Below are positions 1 to 5,821 of a stretch of DNA of 9,856 bases, in pieces. Position 1 is the first letter of the stretch. Every line of letters begins with the position of its first letter. Where the stretch lies: contig JANNBZ010000214.1 of the NCBI GenBank assembly GCA_031386065.1, positions 1 to 9,856 of the forward strand, read 5' to 3'. The translations under genes and the position numbers were made by a program. Origin of the DNA: JANYJJ01 sp031386065. Its GTDB lineage: Bacteria > Pseudomonadota > Gammaproteobacteria > Burkholderiales > Burkholderiaceae_C. The notes under the pieces were generated by a model, which did not search any database, was not told where the DNA came from, and saw only the letters and a list, made by a program, of their open reading frames with translations.

Positions 1-399
1 GCGCTGGAGATGATGTGCGACCGCCTGCAGTCGCGCATCGCCTTCGGCAGCGCGCTGTCCAGCCAGTCGATCTGGCACGAGCGGATTGCCGAGTCGCGCT
101 GCATGATCGACCAGGCCAGGTTGCTGACGCTGAACGCCGCCCACCGCATGGATGTGGCCGGCAACAAGGCGGCCCGCGCCGAAATCGCGATGATCAAGGT
201 GGTGGCGCCCAACATGTCGTGCAAGGTGGTCGACTGGGCCATCCAGGCGCACGGTGCGGCCGGCGTCAGCGGCGACACCTGGCTGGCCGAAGCCTATGCC
301 CACCAGCGCACGGTGCGCATCGTCGACGGCCCGGACGAAGTGCATCGCAACGCAATCGCGAAGATCGAATTGGCGAAGCGGGCGGCGCTCAGGAAGTAG
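1..399 (+). CDS. Acyl-CoA dehydrogenase, ACAD10/11-like (3' part only)
   Basis: The window opens inside this gene, in frame from base 1, and shows its last 132 residues. What is visible is the C-terminal helical domain of a flavin-dependent acyl-CoA dehydrogenase, which introduces the alpha-beta double bond into an acyl-CoA thioester. Recognisable blocks are SRIAFG near the beginning, the helix with QARLLTLNAAHRMD, the IQAHGAAGVS stretch, and YAHQRTVRIVDGPDEVHR near the end. The VDGPDEVH segment is typical of the ACAD10/11 branch. By family alignment its Asp (codon 325-327) sits where medium-chain enzymes carry the catalytic Glu; this is inference. The substrate cannot be told from this part. 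The stop lies 11 bases inside the 3' end of the convergent malate dehydrogenase pseudogene, so the two are not one operon. The family call is firm; the specific role is unknown. Confidence 0.88.
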   Translation, partial: ALEMMCDRLQSRIAFGSALSSQSIWHERIAESRCMIDQARLLTLNAAHRMDVAGNKAARAEIAMIKVVAPNMSCKVVDWAIQAHGAAGVSGDTWLAEAYAHQRTVRIVDGPDEVHRNAIAKIELAKRAALRK

Positions 400-1510
400 C
401 GCGCTCCACCCGCTCGGCAATCGCCACACCCATCTCGGTTGTCGACGCGCTGCCGCCCAAATCACCGCTGCGCGGGCCTTCGACCAGCACCGCTTCGATC
501 GCCCGCACGATGGCGTCGTGTGCGGCGCGGCAGCGTGCTTGCAGCGCGGCGTCGGCGCCGCCCAGAAAGTCGAGCATCAGCGCGCCAGACCAGATCATCG
601 CCACCGGGTTCGCGATGTTGCGGCCGTAAATATCGGGCGCCGAGCCGTGCACTGGCTCGAACAGCGACGGGAATGTTCGGTCGGGGTTCAGGTTGGCCGA
701 CGGCGCCAGCCCGATGGTGCCGGTGCACGCCGGCCCAAGGTCGGACAGGATGTCGCCGAACAGGTTCGACGCCACCACCACGTCGAAACGGGTGGGCTGC
801 AGCACGAAGCGGGCGCACAAGATGTCGATGTGCTGCTTGTCCACCGTGACACCGGGATACGCCTGGCCGATGGCGTCGGCGCGCGAGTCCCACCACGGCA
901 TGCTGATGGCGATGCCGTTGCTCTTGGTGGCCACCGTCAGGTGCTTGCGTGGCCGCGACTGCGCCAGTTCGAACGCGTACTTCATCACCCGGTCGGTGCC
1001 GTGGCGCGAGAACACCGACTCCTGGATCACGATCTCGCGCTCGGTGCCTTCGAAAATGCGGCCGCCGAGGTTGGTGTACTCGCCCTCGGTGTTTTCGCGC
1101 ACCACGAAGAAGTCGATGTCGCCGGGTTGGCGCGGCTTGCCTTTCGAGTCGACCAAGGGGCAGGGCACGCCGTCGAACAGGCGCACCGGGCGCAGGTTGA
1201 TGTACTGGTCGAACTCGCGCCGGAACTTCAGCAGCGAACCCCACAGCGACACATGGTCGGGCACCGTGGCCGGCCAGCCGACGGCGCCGAAATAGATCGC
1301 GTCCATCTCCTGTTACTTCGCCTTCCAGTCGTCCGGCATCATCTTGCCGTGCATCGCGAAGTAGTCGCAGCTGGCCCATTCGATGTGCACGAAGTCCAGG
1401 GCTATGTCGAAGCGGCGGGCCGCGGCGTCGAGCACACGCAGGCCCTCGGGCATCACTTCCTTGCCGATCCCATCGCCGGGGATGACTGCGATCTTGAAGC
1501 GCTTGTTCAT
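389..1510 (-). pseudogene. dmlA: D-malate/tartrate dehydrogenase interrupted by an in-frame TAA
   Basis: The reading frame from ATG 1510 down to TGA at 389-391 encodes a member of the isocitrate/isopropylmalate dehydrogenase superfamily, closest by eye to E. coli DmlA (YeaU) and tartrate dehydrogenase. That family oxidatively decarboxylates D-malate or oxidises tartrate with NAD+ and divalent metal. The first 65 codons carry IPGDGIGKEVMPEG and IEWASCDYF. A TAA at 1313-1315 then interrupts the frame. The same frame continues without a shift into DAIYFGAVGWP, the arginine-rich substrate region (LKFRREFDQYINLRPVR), ENTEGEY, ATKSNGI, ASNLFGDILSDLGPACTG and PVHGSAPDIYG. Total span is 373 codons, near the 361 residues of E. 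coli DmlA. Seven codons, including the stop, separate DDW from DAIYFG, as in the E. coli protein from memory, so this is a nonsense change rather than an indel. An ATG at 1304-1306 follows the stop, but its AGGAG abuts it with no spacer, so restart looks poor and would lack the N-terminal fold. Sequencing error is the main alternative. Confidence 0.82.
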
Positions 1511-1596
1511 CGGTGATTCCGTTGAGTTTGGTAGGGCAGGGCGCAGCCCCGCGAGGCTGGCTATCGTAGCCGCGCCGTTGTCGCGCCATAGTTGAT
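1511..1596. other. Divergent intergenic region, dmlA-side leader
   Basis: This is the dmlA-proximal part of the 190-bp gap between the divergent dmlA pseudogene and paaK. On the - strand a GGA sits about 7 nt upstream of the dmlA ATG as a weak ribosome binding site. A perfect short dyad GGCTA-tcg-TAGCC lies at 1559-1571, and a smaller GGGC-gca-GCCC at 1539-1549. Read on the - strand, the dyad contains TACGAT, a possible -10 hexamer for dmlA, but no good -35 stands at the right distance. No small gene is evident. Confidence 0.4.
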
Positions 1597-1625
1597 TTGA
1601 CGCTTCGCAAGGTGGCGCATAGAAT
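1597..1625 (+). promoter_or_regulatory. Probable sigma70 promoter of the paa operon
   Basis: TTGACG at 1597-1602 and TAGAAT at 1620-1625 are separated by exactly 17 bp. Each hexamer is one mismatch from the TTGACA and TATAAT consensus. Transcription would begin near 1632 and give a leader of about 70 nt before the paaK ATG. It is the best-spaced promoter I found in the window and it precedes a seven-gene same-strand run. No equally good promoter was seen inside the paa cluster. Confidence 0.6.
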
Positions 1626-1650
1626 TCGCTGACCGCTCGGTCGACGAATT
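1623..1650. promoter_or_regulatory. 28-bp interrupted palindrome, candidate paa operator
   Basis: The core is GACCG-ct-CGGTC (1631-1642). It is flanked symmetrically by AATTCG (1623-1628) and CGAATT (1645-1650), with two unpaired positions on each side and two in the centre, so 11 of 14 base pairs of the dyad match. The site overlaps the last three bases of the -10 hexamer and covers the expected start site, the classic place for a repressor. In betaproteobacteria phenylacetate genes are usually controlled by the TetR-family PaaR, released by phenylacetyl-CoA. From memory its sites contain ACCG/CGGT half-sites, so PaaR is the likely ligand. This is inference; no regulator gene is in the window. 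Confidence 0.55.
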
Positions 1651-1689
1651 GCTCTTCGGCGCCCAGCTTGCGTCATCCTCTCTCTCACC

Positions 1690-1693
1690 GGAG
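1690..1693 (+). promoter_or_regulatory. Ribosome binding site fixing the paaK start
   Basis: GGAG stands 7 nt before ATG 1701. An upstream in-frame TTG at 1668 would add 11 residues (MRHPLSHRSHD) but has no purine-rich site before it, and the added residues are not part of the PaaK family. ATG 1701 is therefore preferred. Confidence 0.7.
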
Positions 1694-1700
1694 CCACGAC

Positions 1701-3014
1701 ATGCCCGTTCGCCGACCCGCCCCCGGTGACCTCGACCCCATCGAGACCGCCAGCCGCGACGAGGTCGAAGCGCTGCAGTTGACGCGGCTGCGCTGGTCGC
1801 TGCAGCACGCCTACGAGAACGTGCCGCACTATCGGCTGGCCTTCGACGCCAAGGGCGTGCACCCGGCCGATCTGAAGCAGCTGGCCGACCTGGCGAAGTT
1901 CCCCTTTACCGTCAAGAGCGACCTGCGCGACAACTACCCGTTCGGCATGTTCGCGGTGCCGCGCGAGCAGGTGGTGCGCATCCACGCGTCGTCGGGCACC
2001 ACCGGCAAGGCGACGGTGGTGGGCTACACGCAGGGCGATATCGACACCTGGGCCGACCTGGTGGCGCGTTCCATTCGCGCGGCGGGCGGTCGGCGCGGCG
2101 ACATCGTTCACATCGCCTACGGCTACGGCCTGTTCACCGGCGGGCTGGGCGCGCACTACGGCGCCGAGCGCCTGGGCTGCACGGTGATCCCGATGTCGGG
2201 CGGGCAAACCGAAAAGCAGGTGCAACTGATCTGCGATTTCAAGCCGCACATCATCATGGTCACGCCCAGCTACATGCAGGTGATCCTGGAGCAGTTTGTG
2301 CGCCAGGGACTCGACCCGAAAGCCAGCTCGTTGAAGATCGGCATCTTCGGCGCCGAACCCTGGACCGAGGCGATGCGGCGTGAGATCGAAGGCAAGAGCG
2401 GGCTCGATGCAGTCGACATTTACGGCCTGTCGGAAGTGATGGGCCCGGGCGTGGCCAGCGAGTGCGTAGAAAGCAAGGACGGCCCCGTGGTGTGGGAAGA
2501 CCATTTCTACCCCGAGATCATCGACCCCGACACTGGTGCGGTGCTGCCCGATGGCTCAGAAGGTGAGCTTGTTTTTACCTCGCTCACCAAAGGAGCGCTG
2601 CCGATGATCCGCTACCGCACGCGCGATCTGACACGGCTGCTGCCGCCGACCTCGCGCGCGTTTCGCCGCATGGGGAAAATCGTCGGCCGCAGCGACGACA
2701 TGCTGATCATCCGCGGCGTCAACGTGTTCCCGACGCAGATCGAAGAGATCGTGCTGCAGCACGCGCAGTTGTCGGGCCAGTACCAGATTGTGGTCAGCCG
2801 CGACGGGCCGCTCGACGTGGTGGAGGTGCGCTGCGAGTTGCAGCCGGCCGCAGCCGCCAGCGACGACGAGCGCGGGCAGATCGGCCTCTGGCTGCAGCAC
2901 CGCATCAAGACGCTGGTGGGTATCAGCACGCAGGTGGCGGTGCTGCGCCCCGATTCGATAGAACGCACGCTGGTGGGCAAGGCCCGCCGCGTGATCGACC
3001 AACGTCCGCGATAG
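1701..3014 (+). CDS. paaK: Phenylacetate-CoA ligase
   Basis: This cytoplasmic AMP-forming ligase activates phenylacetate with ATP and coenzyme A to phenylacetyl-CoA, the committed step of the aerobic paa pathway. The 437-residue product is normal length for PaaK. The N-terminal block YENVPHYR leads to the ATP-binding loop SSGTTGK at residues 97-103. The aromatic-acid side includes the AYGYGLFTGGLGAHYG stretch (about 139-154). IYGLSEVMGPGV at 240-251 is the adenylate-forming motif. RTRDL (306-310) and GRSDDMLIIRGVNVFP (329-344) mark the hinge and C-terminal domain. The C-terminal ERTLVGKARRVID (421-433) carries the conserved GK lysine, though the usual acidic residue before GK is replaced by TLV. 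It is first in the cluster, directly behind the promoter and palindrome, and 15 nt ahead of paaA. Naming is near certain; the exact aromatic acid range is not visible. Confidence 0.95.
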   Translation: MPVRRPAPGDLDPIETASRDEVEALQLTRLRWSLQHAYENVPHYRLAFDAKGVHPADLKQLADLAKFPFTVKSDLRDNYPFGMFAVPREQVVRIHASSGTTGKATVVGYTQGDIDTWADLVARSIRAAGGRRGDIVHIAYGYGLFTGGLGAHYGAERLGCTVIPMSGGQTEKQVQLICDFKPHIIMVTPSYMQVILEQFVRQGLDPKASSLKIGIFGAEPWTEAMRREIEGKSGLDAVDIYGLSEVMGPGVASECVESKDGPVVWEDHFYPEIIDPDTGAVLPDGSEGELVFTSLTKGALPMIRYRTRDLTRLLPPTSRAFRRMGKIVGRSDDMLIIRGVNVFPTQIEEIVLQHAQLSGQYQIVVSRDGPLDVVEVRCELQPAAAASDDERGQIGLWLQHRIKTLVGISTQVAVLRPDSIERTLVGKARRVIDQRPR

Positions 3015-3029
3015 AAAAGAGGAAGCACC

Positions 3030-4034
3030 ATGTACACGCAAGCAATGGACACCATGGGCAAGGACGACGCTGCCAAGCCGGTGCGCTCGACCGACGAACT
3101 GGCGCTTGAGCAGCGCTTCGAGGCGCGCATAGACGACGGCGACTTCATCGAAGCCAAGGACTGGATGCCCAAGCACTACCGCAAGACGCTGCTGCGCCAG
3201 ATCAGCCAGCATGCGCACTCGGAAATCGTCGGCATGCTGCCCGAGGGCAACTGGATCAGCCGCGCGCCCACGCTGAAGCGCAAGGCAATTCTGCTGGCCA
3301 AGGTGCAGGACGAAGCCGGTCACGGCCTGTACCTGTACGCCGCCGCAGAAACGCTGGGCACCAGCCGCGACCAGATGATCGACGCGCTGCACAGTGGCCG
3401 CGCCAAGTACAGCTCGATCTTTAACTACCCGACGCTGAGCTGGGCCGACATCGGCACCATCGGCTGGCTGGTCGACGGCGCGGCGATCATGAACCAGGTG
3501 CCGATCTGCCGCTGTTCGTACGCACCGTATGCGCGCGCGATGATCCGCATCTGCCGTGAAGAAAGCTTTCACCAGCGCCAGGGCTTCGAGGCCTTGCTGA
3601 CGATGATGACGAAGGGCACCGAGGCGCAAACGGCGATGGTGCAAGACGCGGTGAACCGCTGGTGGTGGCCGGCCATCATGATGTTCGGCCCGCCCGACGA
3701 CCAGTCGCCGAACAGCGCGCAGTCGATGCGCTGGGGCATCAAGCGCATCAGCAACGACGAGCTGCGCCAGAAGTTCATCGACGCCGCCGTCGACCAGGCC
3801 AAGGTGCTCGGCGTGAGCTTGCCCGACCCCGATTTGAAGTGGAACGAGGAGCGCCAGTCGCACGATTTCGGCGTCATCGACTGGAGCGAGTTCTGGCGTG
3901 TGGTGGGCGGCGACGGCGAATGCAACCGCGAACGCCTGGCCGCCCGCGTGAAGGCCTGGGACGACGGCGCCTGGGTGCGCGATGCCGCGATGGCGCATGC
4001 GGCGAAGCGCCTCGTGACTGCGGTGGCGGCTTGA
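3030..4034 (+). CDS. paaA: Phenylacetyl-CoA 1,2-epoxidase, catalytic subunit PaaA
   Basis: PaaA is the oxygen-activating subunit of the PaaABCE bacterial multicomponent monooxygenase, which converts phenylacetyl-CoA to its 1,2-epoxide at a carboxylate-bridged di-iron centre. At 334 residues it is somewhat longer than E. coli PaaA (about 309), mostly through an N-terminal extension. Metal-ligand candidates are E65 (HSEIVG), E95 and H98 in DEAGH, and E178 and H181 in REESFH: the paired ExxH pattern of ferritin-like di-iron proteins. PTLSWADIGTIGWLVDGAAI (134-153) and WWWPAIMMFGPPDD (211-224) are strongly conserved family stretches. The ribosome binding site GAGGA lies about 6 nt before ATG 3030. 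Unusually, 131 nt separate it from paaB, its partner in the same complex, because a palindromic repeat sits between them. No key residue appears missing, so the enzyme should be active. Confidence 0.96.
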   Translation: MYTQAMDTMGKDDAAKPVRSTDELALEQRFEARIDDGDFIEAKDWMPKHYRKTLLRQISQHAHSEIVGMLPEGNWISRAPTLKRKAILLAKVQDEAGHGLYLYAAAETLGTSRDQMIDALHSGRAKYSSIFNYPTLSWADIGTIGWLVDGAAIMNQVPICRCSYAPYARAMIRICREESFHQRQGFEALLTMMTKGTEAQTAMVQDAVNRWWWPAIMMFGPPDDQSPNSAQSMRWGIKRISNDELRQKFIDAAVDQAKVLGVSLPDPDLKWNEERQSHDFGVIDWSEFWRVVGGDGECNRERLAARVKAWDDGAWVRDAAMAHAAKRLVTAVAA

Positions 4035-4039
4035 GAGAA

Positions 4040-4144
4040 TTTTTATCGCAAAGAACGCCAAGGTCGCAAAGAACGCCAAGAAGAAAAAAGTGACCCGCTT
4101 TTCCTTTGTGTACTTCGCGTCCTTGGCGTTCTTCGTGATAAAAA
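4040..4144. repeat. 105-bp palindromic intergenic repeat between paaA and paaB
   Basis: The element begins 6 nt after the paaA stop and ends 21 nt before the paaB start. Its ends are TTTTTATC (4040-4047) and GATAAAAA (4137-4144). Inside them AAGAACGCCAAGG (4051-4063) pairs perfectly with CCTTGGCGTTCTT (4121-4133), and near the centre AAAAG (4086-4090) pairs with CTTTT (4098-4102). The intervening bases pair imperfectly, so the whole unit can fold into one long hairpin. The left arm also holds a perfect 16-bp direct repeat, CGCAAAGAACGCCAAG, at 4047-4062 and 4065-4080, an 18-bp period. Its A+T-richer base composition stands out from the flanking genes. From memory, related AACGCCAAGG/CGCAAAGAACGC palindromes are scattered between genes in many proteobacteria, so this is probably a dispersed REP- or MITE-like unit. 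It leaves the GAAGG before paaB (4151-4155) outside the hairpin. Confidence 0.8.
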
Positions 4145-4165
4145 AAACGTGAAGGTAAGCCCCAA

Positions 4166-4456
4166 ATGACAAACCAAACGGAATGGCCGCTGTGGGAAAT
4201 TTTCGTTCGCAGCAAGGCCGGCCTCGACCACAAGCACTGCGGCAGCCTGCACGCGGCCGACCCGAAAATGGCGATCCAGCTGGCGCGCGATGTCTACACC
4301 CGCCGCCAGGAAGGCGTCAGCATCTGGGCCGTTCGCTCCGACCAGATCGTTGCCAGCGACCCCGCCGACAAGGGCATGTACTTCGACCCGATGGAAGACA
4401 AGGTGTACCGCCACCCGACCTTTTATGCGCTGCCGAAGTCGGTCGATCACATGTGA
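4166..4456 (+). CDS. paaB: Phenylacetyl-CoA 1,2-epoxidase subunit PaaB
   Basis: This small 96-residue protein is the bridging subunit of the PaaABCE complex. It carries no catalytic residues and is known in the family to join PaaAC heterodimers into the larger assembly. The family signature is clear: WPLWEIFVRSKAGLDHKHCG (residues 7-26), LHAADPKMAIQLARDVYTRR and GVSIWAVRSDQI, ending in YRHPTFYALP. Length matches E. coli PaaB (95). Its ribosome binding site is GAAGG at 4151-4155, some 10 nt from ATG 4166 and just after the palindromic repeat, so paaB starts translation independently of paaA. The stop lies 7 nt before paaC. No alternative identity is plausible. Confidence 0.96.
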   Translation: MTNQTEWPLWEIFVRSKAGLDHKHCGSLHAADPKMAIQLARDVYTRRQEGVSIWAVRSDQIVASDPADKGMYFDPMEDKVYRHPTFYALPKSVDHM

Positions 4457-4463
4457 GCTGGAC

Positions 4464-5237
4464 ATGACCGCATCGATCAAGATTTCTGTTCAGCCCGACG
4501 TGCAGTATTTGCTGCGGCTCGGCGACACCTGCCTGATCCTGGCGCAGCGCCTGGGCGAATGGTGCGGTCACGCGCCGGTGCTCGAAGAAGACATCGCCCT
4601 GACCAACATGGCGCTCGACCTGATCGGCCAGGCGCGCGCGCTGTTGACGCACGCGGCACGCCTGGACGGCCAGGGCTTCGACGAAGACCAGCTCGCCTTC
4701 CTGCGCGACGAGCGCGACTACCTGAACGTGACCATGGTCGAACTGCCGCGCGGTGACTTCGCCTTCACGGTGCTGCGCAACCTGATGGTCGCCACATTGC
4801 TGAAACTGCTGTGGCTCCGCCTGGCCGCGTCCAGCGATTGCGAACTGGCGGCCATCGCCGGCAAGGCGGTGAAGGAAGCGCGCTACCACCAGCAGCACGC
4901 CGCCGACTGGGTGGTGCGGCTGGGTGACGGCACAGAAGAGTCACACCAACGCAGCGAGGCGGCGCTGCGCCAGTTGTGGCTCTACGTGCCCGAGTGGTTC
5001 GACACCGATGCGGTGGACGACGCCGCGCACGACAGCGGCCTGGGCCCGCGCTGGGCCGAGGTGCACGACGCATGGCGGAAAGACATGGCCGCCGTGCTCG
5101 ATGCAGCCGGGCTGTCGGAGCCCGCCGACGCAGCCTTCCGCAGCACCGGCAAGCGCGGCCGGCACAGCGAACACATGGGTTTCATCCTGAGCCAGATGCA
5201 GCATCTGCAGCGCAGCTTTCCGGGCGGTGTGTGGTGA
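4464..5237 (+). CDS. paaC: Phenylacetyl-CoA 1,2-epoxidase structural subunit PaaC
   Basis: PaaC is the ferritin-like structural partner of PaaA; the two form the core that binds phenylacetyl-CoA, PaaC itself being catalytically silent. The 257-residue product is close to E. coli PaaC (248). Diagnostic blocks are LRLGDTCLILAQRLGEWCGHAP near the N-terminus, LEEDIALTNMALDLIGQARA, KEARYHQQHAADWVVRLGDG in the middle, and GKRGRHSEHMGFILSQMQHL at the C-terminus. The frame is open further upstream to 4290, overlapping paaB, but homology begins only around VQYLLRLGD. ATG 4464, 7 nt after the paaB stop with a weak GGA just upstream, is therefore the sensible start. Translation is probably coupled to paaB. 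Its TGA shares one base with the paaD ATG. Confidence 0.95.
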   Translation: MTASIKISVQPDVQYLLRLGDTCLILAQRLGEWCGHAPVLEEDIALTNMALDLIGQARALLTHAARLDGQGFDEDQLAFLRDERDYLNVTMVELPRGDFAFTVLRNLMVATLLKLLWLRLAASSDCELAAIAGKAVKEARYHQQHAADWVVRLGDGTEESHQRSEAALRQLWLYVPEWFDTDAVDDAAHDSGLGPRWAEVHDAWRKDMAAVLDAAGLSEPADAAFRSTGKRGRHSEHMGFILSQMQHLQRSFPGGVW

Positions 5238-5773
5238 TGGTGGACGCGCCGATCCTGATGCCGGCCAGCGAGCGCATTCAACGCGCCTGGGATGTTCTCG
5301 GCAGCGTGCTCGACCCGGAAGTGCCGGCTTTGTCAGTCTGCGACCTCGGCATCGTGCGCGACGTGATCGTGCACGATGACGACCTGCAGATCGTGCTGAC
5401 GCCCACTTACTCGGGTTGCCCGGCCACCGAAGTGATAGAGCACGACGTGATCGCCGCACTCGACGCCGCCGGCCTGGGCCCGGCACGGGTGACGCTGCAA
5501 CGCGCGCCCGCCTGGACGACAGACTGGATCAGCGAGCAAGGCCGCCGCAAGCTGTTCGAGTACGGCATCTCGCCGCCCGGCCCGGTTGAAGCGGCGCGCG
5601 ACGACGGTACGGTGACCATCCAATTTTTCGAACGCGGCCACCAGCGCCTGACCTGCCCGCGCTGCGGCAGCCGCAACACCGAGCGGCTGTCGGCCTTCGG
5701 CTCCACCGCGTGCAAGGCGCTGCACCGCTGCGTGGCATGCCGCGAGCCGTTCGAGCATTTCAAGCCGATCTGA
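5237..5773 (+). CDS. paaD: PaaD, iron-centre maturation protein of the phenylacetyl-CoA epoxidase
   Basis: PaaD is needed for an active PaaABCE enzyme and belongs to the DUF59/MIP18 family linked to iron-sulfur cluster assembly; it is not thought to be part of the final complex. The 178 residues contain the DUF59 domain at about 11-75, with VLDPEVPALSVCDLGIV (24-40) and TPTYSGCPATEVIE (55-68), including the conserved C61. A C-terminal zinc-ribbon-like segment has CPRC (C140, C143) and CVAC (C165, C168), plus C159. ATG 5237 overlaps the paaC stop as TGATG, a common coupling arrangement; an in-frame ATG at residue 8 is a less likely start. E. coli PaaD is about 165 residues. A 48-nt spacer with short repeats precedes paaE. 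Confidence 0.93.
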   Translation: MVDAPILMPASERIQRAWDVLGSVLDPEVPALSVCDLGIVRDVIVHDDDLQIVLTPTYSGCPATEVIEHDVIAALDAAGLGPARVTLQRAPAWTTDWISEQGRRKLFEYGISPPGPVEAARDDGTVTIQFFERGHQRLTCPRCGSRNTERLSAFGSTACKALHRCVACREPFEHFKPI

Positions 5774-5809
5774 ATTCGCCCCACGAATTCATCCAACGAG
5801 TTCACCCAA
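5772..5809. repeat. Short inverted and tandem repeats in the paaD-paaE spacer
   Basis: GAATTCG (5772-5778) and CGAATTC (5784-5790) form a perfect 7-bp inverted repeat around cccca. The right arm also begins a 13-bp tandem pair, CGAATTCATCCAA (5784-5796) and CGAGTTCACCCAA (5797-5809), differing at two transitions. The pair looks like a local duplication. A small hairpin directly on the paaD stop is possible. No function is known. Confidence 0.55.
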
Positions 5810-5821
5810 CCGAAGCGCAGC

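Noticed and set aside
254..1516. 420-codon + strand frame opposite dmlA
   Set aside because: It is antisense to the conserved dehydrogenase frame and rich in His, Arg and Ala, with no motif recognised.
1668..1700. TTG start giving an 11-residue longer PaaK
   Set aside because: No ribosome binding site precedes it; GGAG before ATG 1701 and family alignment favour the shorter form.
462..2504. 680-codon open frame on the - strand over the dmlA region and paaK
   Set aside because: It runs in another frame of the dmlA pseudogene and antisense to paaK. It spans the control region, and its Arg-rich translation is typical of GC shadows.
4040..4144. Palindromic unit read as a terminator or a CRISPR fragment
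   Set aside because: The + strand 3' arm ends in an A tract rather than a T tract. There is only one pair of 16-bp repeats with a 2-bp gap, so there are no spacers.
2556..4172. 538-codon open frame on the - strand across paaK and paaA
   Set aside because: Composition is antisense-like, and its start lies inside the palindromic repeat between paaA and paaB. No recognisable domain.
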